Translations under genes and position numbers: made by a program
Assembly (NCBI GenBank): GCA_023634235.1
Contig: JAMKCF010000001.1
Span: 16,626,258 to 16,690,257 of the forward strand
From: Pisaster brevispinus
Lineage: Eukaryota > Echinodermata > Asteroidea > Forcipulatida > Asteriidae
Direction: 5' to 3'
DNA length: 64,000 bases
Shown: positions 55,672-64,000 of the stretch, one piece after another
How positions within the stretch are numbered: position 1 is the first letter of the stretch
Layout of the letters: each line of letters begins with the position of its first letter
The notes under the pieces: generated by a model
Told to the model about the DNA's origin: nothing
The model's database searches: none
The model's input: only the letters and a program-made list of their open reading frames with translations

Positions 55672-56781
55672 TTATCTACAAGTGGCAATATCACTCTCGC
55701 CAGTTGTCCAGCCTTGTCGTAAGACACTATGTGCAACTGATATGCACATTTCACACTGCCGCCCCCCACCCCTTGCAGTCCCCCCATCAATTATATCTCC
55801 AGTATAAACAGCTAATCCCCTTCGAATATCCCCTGTTCGTAAACCCTCTGAAAAAATGTGTGGTAGCTCCCTTGGAACGCGTCCAATATCTTGGCCAGCA
55901 ACATTCCGGACGAGCTGAGGATGAGGCGGGCCTCGGGTGAGCTGGTAGTGCAGTCGTCTTTCTATTTGGTCGAGGGGTGGTGCAATAACTTTTACTGCAC
56001 GAGGGTCAACTCTGTTGGTTGGCTCCCGAACCAAAGTCATCACAAATTCTGCGGGGCCATCAGTATTGGTGTGGTACGGCCTGTTGTGGAAGTGGTGATA
56101 TCTGGATGTAAGAAGGATTTTTAAAAAGAAAACAAAAGATGACATACAGTACTTAACCTTTATTTTAATTTATAAATTATAATTCAAAATATTAATAAAT
56201 GAAAGCCTACTATATTATAGAAAACTATTCTGACACTTATGCCATGTCATGATAAAAAATGTGATTAATCTTAAACGTGCTTTGCTTTGCCTACATCACG
56301 AGTCATTTTAAATTCACACACAATGTATGAATTGTTACCACTTACAATGACTTAAAGATTGTTCGAAACTAGGCGTATCCATGGAGGAAGGTGATTCCTT
56401 CCTCCATGATATTTACAATGACTTAAAGGTTGTTCGAAACTAGGCGTATCCATGGAGAAAGGTGATTCCTTCCTCCATGATATAAGTTATAACTTATTAT
56501 GTAAATAAGCAATGACAATTGAAATTTTCCCTCAAATGAGAACATGTCAAATGTGTCAGACAACAAAAAACATCAGTGTCATCGATAAAATGTAGCGTTT
56601 GAACGATCGATAAGACATGTAAGATGTACCGTTGCAACGTAGTGGTATAAAAATGAAACTGTAAAACATTACGTTACCCGTTTATTGTTGAAATTAACGT
56701 CATGGGAATGATGTCATCCCATCCCTTCAGAAGACTAAATTGTTTGAGCTGGTTGCAGTATTTTTGCTGAGGATGTGGCAT
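55672..56781 (-). CDS. Stand-alone HIRAN-domain protein, copy 1
   Basis: Two exons on the minus strand: exon 1 56781-56678 (ATG after an in-frame TAA, 34 codons plus GG, donor CGG|GTAACG) and exon 2 56101-55672 (acceptor TACATCCAG|A, stop TAA). The phase joins GG+A to Gly and gives LISTING-YHHFHNRP, which is where the HIRAN fold begins. The core reads FVMTLVREPTNRVDPRAVKV, then GQDIGRVPRELPHIF and LRTGDIRR; LvREP.N..Dp.AV.V and iG.vPrelp are HIRAN hallmarks. The product is about 177 residues with no other domain. HIRAN in HLTF/Rad5 binds 3' single-stranded DNA ends; stand-alone forms are poorly known. Between DQIERR and QDIG an inserted loop (LTRGPPHPQL) lengthens the fold. Confidence 0.75.
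56342..56481. repeat. 70-bp direct duplication with hairpin, in the HIRAN intron
   Basis: Copy 1 (56342-56411) and copy 2 (56412-56481) start 'ttacaatgacttaaag' and contain 'gttcgaaactaggcgtatcc'. Each has a hairpin; in copy 1 ATGGAGGAAGG-tgatt-CCTTCCTCCAT (56381-56407) is perfect, and copy 2 has one mismatch. Repeats recur in units 2 and 3 at +2,993 and +5,986. Confidence 0.9.
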
Positions 56782-57011
56782 GGCATGTAGGTGTTAATAC
56801 CAAACTCGAAGTAGCGAAGAAAAGTAAATGAAAAGTCAGTCGTCAATCTTGGGCAGTGAATTGTGTACGTGTATGTCGGCATTGCATTACATCTGTACAT
56901 GCGTGCGCGTGTGCATGTGCATGTGTCAGTGTATCAAATTCAGTGGAGTACATAACACAACACAACACAAACAATCGCATAACTGACCTCGGGTCAATTT
57001 AGAGAACGCTG

Positions 57012-57033
57012 ATTGGTGGATCAAAACCACGTG
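57012..57033 (-). promoter_or_regulatory. Possible promoter elements of the HIRAN gene (CCAAT box, E-box)
   Basis: On the minus strand CACGTG (57033-57028) and CCAAT (57016-57012) lie about 230-250 bp upstream of the HIRAN ATG. Both motifs are short and common, so this is only suggestive. They recur in every unit at +2,993. A second CCAAT, on the plus strand, is at 57557-57561 and may serve transcription in the other direction. Confidence 0.3.
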
Positions 57034-57618
57034 AGAGTACCTCATTAATAAGTAATTACTTGCCATATTTGGAATTAGACCGGACTGCACTGGGGGGGAG
57101 GTGAATTACTAAGACTGTGCAGGCAATACTCTGCACTGTTTAATAGCCATGGAACGATGTACAAAGTATACTTTCATGCATGACCATAGTTGTGCATAGT
57201 TTGATAAGAGAAACTTGCTGTGACTTTATTTGTCAACATGTCTTGTCATCAGTATGAATAGTGCTGTGATGATGTATAGTCTTGGGATAAAGTGAAGATC
57301 AAATAATTAAATAAATACATAACTTTGCCGCATTAATTTTCCCGTGCCAAGCTATCTCAAAACAAAACTTTTGATTGGAATGTTTGTTAATAGCAAGTGA
57401 AAAGGACTGGAGACAACCCTTTACTCCCCTCTTTTGTTGGCACCTGCTGCTACTCCCCTCCCCCAACCCCACTAACAAAGGACACCCAACCAAAAACGTT
57501 TCAGCGACTGTTTGCCACTAACCTGTTTCGGACAAAACCCTAATGGCATGAACTGACCAATCAGCTTCCGGCTTTTGGTTCCCTAACACAGCCTTCTCAA
57601 GACGGACAGACGACTGAA

Positions 57619-58125
57619 ATGGAGGCCAGTAGCACTGTGTATCACTCAACCTCCAACTGGTACAAATAATTGCCACTCCCGTTTTCTTCAGTAAAAATTA
57701 CTACAGAGAACCCCATCCTGAAAGATAAAGAGGAAATTTTACTGATGAGAAGGGAACAATCCAAAATATCGCCAAACAAACGAATCTGGATAATTCTGGA
57801 TGCAACAGAAATCAAGATTAAGATTACAAATAGTTTTAATGGCAAATACTGTTTTTCCAATTGTCAGTCACAAACATTTTTGTCAACCAACTTTTCCAGT
57901 ACAACCTCCATGTCCCAAAACAGCACAACAAATTTGTCCTTTAAACAAACATTTATCAGGCAGCCATGTTACCTACAAACTTTCCACATTATGGTCAGTG
58001 CGCAAAGAGTTCCCACAAAGCTGGCAAATCCCATACCCAACAACAATGAAACCCTATTGATGAACAGTAAATATTCTCCCAGTGTGTTTCTTGTGAAAAA
58101 GTTTCAGAAACTATCATTATAAATG
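57619..58125 (+). other. Plus-strand open segment with a transposase-like DATE motif, unit 1
   Basis: A short frame MEASSTVYHSTSNWYK starts at ATG 57619 and stops. From 57670 a longer frame runs 150 codons. It contains PNKRIWIILDATEIKIK followed by FSNCQSQTF. In DDE_Tnp_4 (IS4EU/Harbinger-type) transposases the first catalytic Asp lies in a very similar I-I-D-x-T-E-I strand, followed by a S.YK.H.T.K segment. The rest of the frame does not continue the match, and a second frame (57800-58060) overlaps. It is probably a decayed transposase fragment or chance. Confidence 0.3.
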
Positions 58126-58664
58126 GTACTGGAAATTTAACTTAAGGATCATTATCAAAACTTTAGTCTTACCAAGACTGTGCAATATCTCTTCAGTGAA
58201 GAAGTGGCACAACTATGTGAGAGTCTTTGTAAGGCATCATTACACATTTCTTTGTAATTGACGAAATAAGACGAGCTTGTATTTCACCACTTAAGCGCTT
58301 CACTGTCACAATCCCGATTATTAGTCTTTTCATTTCTATGTAATTTATTGTTAGAAGTATATGTGAATGTTAACCATTTATCTCTTTATTAAGTTTAAGT
58401 TGCAATAACTACACAGGATATGCAGTACATTTTCATTGTAACTGTCAATAATTATTAGCCTACCAAAGATGCACATTATTTAATATGTTGTAAAAGTTTA
58501 CAGAGTACAATTCAATGTACATGTGTGTAAACCAAAACTTGCTCATTGAAGATCACCAGCAGCTTTTTTTTCAAAACATAAGTAAAAATTGATACTAAAG
58601 GTAGGGCTGTCATTTAGTATAGCTGCCAGCCAATTGATGTTATTTTTTTATTTTTTTAAAAATT

Positions 58665-59774
58665 TTATCTACAAGTGGCAATATCACTCTCGCCAGTTGT
58701 CCAGCCTTGTCGTAAGACACTATGTGCAACTGATATGCACATTTCACACTGCCGCCCCCCACCCCTTGCAGTCCCCCCATCAATTATATCTCCAGTATAA
58801 ACAGCTAATCCCCTTCGAATATCCCCTGTTCGTAAACCCTCTGAAAAAATGTGTGGTAGCTCCCTTGGAACGCGTCCAATATCTTGGCCAGCAACATTCC
58901 GGACGAGCTGAGGATGAGGCGGGCCTCGGGTGAGCTGGTAGTGCAGTCGTCTTTCTATTTGGTCGAGGGGTGGTGCAATAACTTTTACTGCACGAGGGTC
59001 AACTCTGTTGGTTGGCTCCCGAACCAAAGTCATCACAAATTCTGCGGGGCCATCAGTATTGGTGTGGTACGGCCTGTTGTGGAAGTGGTGATATCTGGAT
59101 GTAAGAAGGATTTTTAAAAAGAAAACAAAAGATGACATACAGTACTTAACCTTTATTTTAATTTATAAATTATAATTCAAAATATTAATAAATGAAAGCC
59201 TACTATATTATAGAAAACTATTCTGACACTTATGCCATGTCATGATAAAAAATGTGATTAATCTTAAACGTGCTTTGCTTTGCCTACATCACGAGTCATT
59301 TTAAATTCACACACAATGTATGAATTGTTACCACTTACAATGACTTAAAGATTGTTCGAAACTAGGCGTATCCATGGAGGAAGGTGATTCCTTCCTCCAT
59401 GATATTTACAATGACTTAAAGGTTGTTCGAAACTAGGCGTATCCATGGAGAAAGGTGATTCCTTCCTCCATGATATAAGTTATAACTTATTATGTAAATA
59501 AGCAATGACAATTGAAATTTTCCCTCAAATGAGAACATGTCAAATGTGTCAGACAACAAAAAACATCAGTGTCATCGATAAAATGTAGCGTTTGAACGAT
59601 CGATAAGACATGTAAGATGTACCGTTGCAACGTAGTGGTATAAAAATGAAACTGTAAAACATTACGTTACCCGTTTATTGTTGAAATTAACGTCATGGGA
59701 ATGATGTCATCCCATCCCTTCAGAAGACTAAATTGTTTGAGCTGGTTGCAGTATTTTTGCTGAGGATGTGGCAT
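58665..59774 (-). CDS. Stand-alone HIRAN-domain protein, copy 2
   Basis: Same two-exon structure as copy 1, displaced by 2,993 bp: exon 1 59774-59671, exon 2 59094-58665. The exon 2 translation is identical to copy 1 over its whole length. Because the whole unit including intron and flanks is duplicated, each copy should carry its own promoter. Confidence 0.75.
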
Positions 59775-60611
59775 GGCATGTAGGTGTTAATACCAAACTC
59801 GAAGTAGCGAAGAAAAGTAAATGAAAAGTCAGTCGTCAATCTTGGGCAGTGAATTGTGTACGTGTATGTCGGCATTGCATTACATCTGTACATGCGTGCG
59901 CGTGTGCATGTGCATGTGTCAGTGTATCAAATTCAGTGGAGTACATAACACAACACAACACAAACAATCGCATAACTGACCTCGGGTCAATTTAGAGAAC
60001 GCTGATTGGTGGATCAAAACCACGTGAGAGTACCTCATTAATAAGTAATTACTTGCCATATTTGGAATTAGACCGGACTGCACTGGGGGGGAGGTGAATT
60101 ACTAAGACTGTGCAGGCAATACTCTGCACTGTTTAATAGCCATGGAACGATGTACAAAGTATACTTTCATGCATGACCATAGTTGTGCATAGTTTGATAA
60201 GAGAAACTTGCTGTGACTTTATTTGTCAACATGTCTTGTCATCAGTATGAATAGTGCTGTGATGATGTATAGTCTTGGGATAAAGTGAAGATCAAATAAT
60301 TAAATAAATACATAACTTTGCCGCATTAATTTTCCCGTGCCAAGCTATCTCAAAACAAAACTTTTGATTGGAATGTTTGTTAATAGCAAGTGAAAAGGAC
60401 TGGAGACAACCCTTTACTCCCCTCTTTTGTTGGCACCTGCTGCTACTCCCCTCCCCCAACCCCACTAACAAAGGACACCCAACCAAAAACGTTTCAGCGA
60501 CTGTTTGCCACTAACCTGTTTCGGACAAAACCCTAATGGCATGAACTGACCAATCAGCTTCCGGCTTTTGGTTCCCTAACACAGCCTTCTCAAGACGGAC
60601 AGACGACTGAA

Positions 60612-61118
60612 ATGGAGGCCAGTAGCACTGTGTATCACTCAACCTCCAACTGGTACAAATAATTGCCACTCCCGTTTTCTTCAGTAAAAATTACTACAGA
60701 GAACCCCATCCTGAAAGATAAAGAGGAAATTTTACTGATGAGAAGGGAACAATCCAAAATATCGCCAAACAAACGAATCTGGATAATTCTGGATGCAACA
60801 GAAATCAAGATTAAGATTACAAATAGTTTTAATGGCAAATACTGTTTTTCCAATTGTCAGTCACAAACATTTTTGTCAACCAACTTTTCCAGTACAACCT
60901 CCATGTCCCAAAACAGCACAACAAATTTGTCCTTTAAACAAACATTTATCAGGCAGCCATGTTACCTACAAACTTTCCACATTATGGTCAGTGCGCAAAG
61001 AGTTCCCACAAAGCTGGCAAATCCCATACCCAACAACAATGAAACCCTATTGATGAACAGTAAATATTCTCCCAGTGTGTTTCTTGTGAAAAAGTTTCAG
61101 AAACTATCATTATAAATG
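60612..61118 (+). other. Plus-strand open segment with DATE motif, unit 2
   Basis: Identical counterpart of the segment at 57619-58125, with the same short leader frame and the same 150-codon frame (60663-61115). The assignment as a transposase fragment is equally weak. Confidence 0.3.
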
Positions 61119-61657
61119 GTACTGGAAATTTAACTTAAGGATCATTATCAAAACTTTAGTCTTACCAAGACTGTGCAATATCTCTTCAGTGAAGAAGTGG
61201 CACAACTATGTGAGAGTCTTTGTAAGGCATCATTACACATTTCTTTGTAATTGACGAAATAAGACGAGCTTGTATTTCACCACTTAAGCGCTTCACTGTC
61301 ACAATCCCGATTATTAGTCTTTTCATTTCTATGTAATTTATTGTTAGAAGTATATGTGAATGTTAACCATTTATCTCTTTATTAAGTTTAAGTTGCAATA
61401 ACTACACAGGATATGCAGTACATTTTCATTGTAACTGTCAATAATTATTAGCCTACCAAAGATGCACATTATTTAATATGTTGTAAAAGTTTACAGAGTA
61501 CAATTCAATGTACATGTGTGTAAACCAAAACTTGCTCATTGAAGATCACCAGCAGCTTTTTTTTCAAAACATAAGTAAAAATTGATACTAAAGGTAGGGC
61601 TGTCATTTAGTATAGCTGCCAGCCAATTGATGTTATTTTTTTATTTTTTTAAAAATT

Positions 61658-62767
61658 TTATCTACAAGTGGCAATATCACTCTCGCCAGTTGTCCAGCCT
61701 TGTCGTAAGACACTATGTGCAACTGATATGCACATTTCACACTGCCGCCCCCCACCCCTTGCAGTCCCCCCATCAATTATATCTCCAGTATAAACAGCTA
61801 ATCCCCTTCGAATATCCCCTGTTCGTAAACCCTCTGAAAAAATGTGTGGTAGCTCCCTTGGAACGCGTCCAATATCTTGGCCAGCAACATTCCGGACGAG
61901 CTGAGGATGAGGCGGGCCTCGGGTGAGCTGGTAGTGCAGTCGTCTTTCTATTTGGTCGAGGGGTGGTGCAATAACTTTTACTGCACGAGGGTCAACTCTG
62001 TTGGTTGGCTCCCGAACCAAAGTCATCACAAATTCTGCGGGGCCATCAGTATTGGTGTGGTACGGCCTGTTGTGGAAGTGGTGATATCTGGATGTAAGAA
62101 GGATTTTTAAAAAGAAAACAAAAGATGACATACAGTACTTAACCTTTATTTTAATTTATAAATTATAATTCAAAATATTAATAAATGAAAGCCTACTATA
62201 TTATAGAAAACTATTCTGACACTTATGCCATGTCATGATAAAAAATGTGATTAATCTTAAACGTGCTTTGCTTTGCCTACATCACGAGTCATTTTAAATT
62301 CACACACAATGTATGAATTGTTACCACTTACAATGACTTAAAGATTGTTCGAAACTAGGCGTATCCATGGAGGAAGGTGATTCCTTCCTCCATGATATTT
62401 ACAATGACTTAAAGGTTGTTCGAAACTAGGCGTATCCATGGAGAAAGGTGATTCCTTCCTCCATGATATAAGTTATAACTTATTATGTAAATAAGCAATG
62501 ACAATTGAAATTTTCCCTCAAATGAGAACATGTCAAATGTGTCAGACAACAAAAAACATCAGTGTCATCGATAAAATGTAGCGTTTGAACGATCGATAAG
62601 ACATGTAAGATGTACCGTTGCAACGTAGTGGTATAAAAATGAAACTGTAAAACATTACGTTACCCGTTTATTGTTGAAATTAACGTCATGGGAATGATGT
62701 CATCCCATCCCTTCAGAAGACTAAATTGTTTGAGCTGGTTGCAGTATTTTTGCTGAGGATGTGGCAT
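61658..62767 (-). CDS. Stand-alone HIRAN-domain protein, copy 3
   Basis: Third copy: exon 1 62767-62664, exon 2 62087-61658, with the same predicted protein. The gene is complete in the window; only the far part of unit 3 is cut off. The one unit-specific substitution seen (about 63235) lies upstream of this gene and outside the coding exons. Confidence 0.75.
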
Positions 62768-63604
62768 GGCATGTAGGTGTTAATACCAAACTCGAAGTAG
62801 CGAAGAAAAGTAAATGAAAAGTCAGTCGTCAATCTTGGGCAGTGAATTGTGTACGTGTATGTCGGCATTGCATTACATCTGTACATGCGTGCGCGTGTGC
62901 ATGTGCATGTGTCAGTGTATCAAATTCAGTGGAGTACATAACACAACACAACACAAACAATCGCATAACTGACCTCGGGTCAATTTAGAGAACGCTGATT
63001 GGTGGATCAAAACCACGTGAGAGTACCTCATTAATAAGTAATTACTTGCCATATTTGGAATTAGACCGGACTGCACTGGGGGGGAGGTGAATTACTAAGA
63101 CTGTGCAGGCAATACTCTGCACTGTTTAATAGCCATGGAACGATGTACAAAGTATACTTTCATGCATGACCATAGTTGTGCATAGTTTGATAAGAGAAAC
63201 TTGCTGTGACTTTATTTGTCAACATGTCTTGTCATTAGTATGAATAGTGCTGTGATGATGTATAGTCTTGGGATAAAGTGAAGATCAAATAATTAAATAA
63301 ATACATAACTTTGCCGCATTAATTTTCCCGTGCCAAGCTATCTCAAAACAAAACTTTTGATTGGAATGTTTGTTAATAGCAAGTGAAAAGGACTGGAGAC
63401 AACCCTTTACTCCCCTCTTTTGTTGGCACCTGCTGCTACTCCCCTCCCCCAACCCCACTAACAAAGGACACCCAACCAAAAACGTTTCAGCGACTGTTTG
63501 CCACTAACCTGTTTCGGACAAAACCCTAATGGCATGAACTGACCAATCAGCTTCCGGCTTTTGGTTCCCTAACACAGCCTTCTCAAGACGGACAGACGAC
63601 TGAA

Positions 63605-64000
63605 ATGGAGGCCAGTAGCACTGTGTATCACTCAACCTCCAACTGGTACAAATAATTGCCACTCCCGTTTTCTTCAGTAAAAATTACTACAGAGAACCCC
63701 ATCCTGAAAGATAAAGAGGAAATTTTACTGATGAGAAGGGAACAATCCAAAATATCGCCAAACAAACGAATCTGGATAATTCTGGATGCAACAGAAATCA
63801 AGATTAAGATTACAAATAGTTTTAATGGCAAATACTGTTTTTCCAATTGTCAGTCACAAACATTTTTGTCAACCAACTTTTCCAGTACAACCTCCATGTC
63901 CCAAAACAGCACAACAAATTTGTCCTTTAAACAAACATTTATCAGGCAGCCATGTTACCTACAAACTTTCCACATTATGGTCAGTGCGCAAAGAGTTCCC
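63605..64000 (+). other. Plus-strand open segment with DATE motif, unit 3 (truncated by the window)
   Basis: Counterpart of 57619-58125 in unit 3; the 150-codon frame begins at 63656 and runs off the end of the window. Confidence 0.25.

Larger units (their letters stand above)
55324..64000. repeat. Tandem array of a 2,993-bp unit, three copies (third cut by the window)
   Basis: Unit 1 is 55324-58316, unit 2 is 58317-61309 and unit 3 runs from 61310 past the window end. Copies are almost identical; by eye I found one substitution, 'cttgtcatcagta' in units 1 and 2 against 'cttgtcattagta' in unit 3 (about 63235). Each unit carries the HIRAN gene on the minus strand, a 70-bp direct duplication with a hairpin, and a plus-strand open frame. 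The near-identity means a very recent expansion or gene conversion; an assembly artefact must be excluded. Confidence 0.95.

Noticed and set aside
57299..57493. 64-codon minus-strand frame repeated in all three units
   Set aside because: It repeats only because the unit repeats; no domain or splice context. It could be a 5' leader of the HIRAN gene but nothing supports this.

Overview
This is eukaryotic nuclear DNA, AT-rich by eye, from an animal that is most likely a marine invertebrate. The evidence is small exons with GT..AG junctions in long introns, an intron-bearing SET (KMT5A-like) gene, a DUF4806-like gene and an RPA-type OB-fold gene. The mobile elements fit that group too: a CR1-type LINE with a 2A-like peptide (known from sea urchin, lancelet and molluscs), a Penelope-like element with a GIY-YIG endonuclease, MULE, pogo-like and hAT-MITE relics, and an intron-split Ginger-like integrase. 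I cannot name the species. No rRNA, convincing tRNA, CRISPR array or bacterial operon was seen.

Layout. 0-7.2 kb: scattered minus-strand exons of a KMT5A-like SET gene and a 70-bp minisatellite. 7.9-16.5 kb: a five-exon minus-strand gene with an RPA1-like OB fold; all its splice phases agree, but exon 3 has a 1-nt frameshift. 12-18 kb: dispersed and tandem repeats, a LINE 3' end and a MITE. 19-22 kb: two unidentified minus-strand exons, a LINE fragment and a duplicated pogo-like transposon end. 23.7-25 kb: MULE transposase relic. 26.7-34.2 kb: a Penelope-like element disrupted by a pogo-like DNA transposon (TA duplication), itself disrupted by a CR1 LINE, plus a second 571-bp insert. 34.6-38.1 kb: exons of a Ginger/gypsy-type integrase pseudogene on the minus strand, hit at a splice donor by a 1.7-kb palindromic TIR element. 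41.8-46.5 kb: LINE relics, a 3.7-kb span bounded by long inverted repeats, and a GC-rich hairpin minisatellite. 47.3-48.4 kb: a foldback repeat. 48.5-51.3 kb: the minus-strand DUF4806-like gene with a hAT MITE in an intron. 52.2-55.0 kb: a plus-strand gene for a large, probably transposase-like protein with one in-frame TAA. 55.3 kb to the end: three near-identical tandem copies (the last cut by the window) of a 2,993-bp unit, each with a two-exon HIRAN-domain gene on the minus strand.

Most coding sequence is mobile-element protein in various states of decay. The host-like genes (SET, OB-fold, DUF4806, HIRAN) have nucleic-acid or chromatin-type domains, but several also show damage, so some may be duplicated pseudogenes. 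The most unusual feature is the tandemly amplified stand-alone HIRAN gene beside the large transposase-like gene. Intron-exon models were built by eye from splice signals and phase; they are hypotheses that need transcript support.
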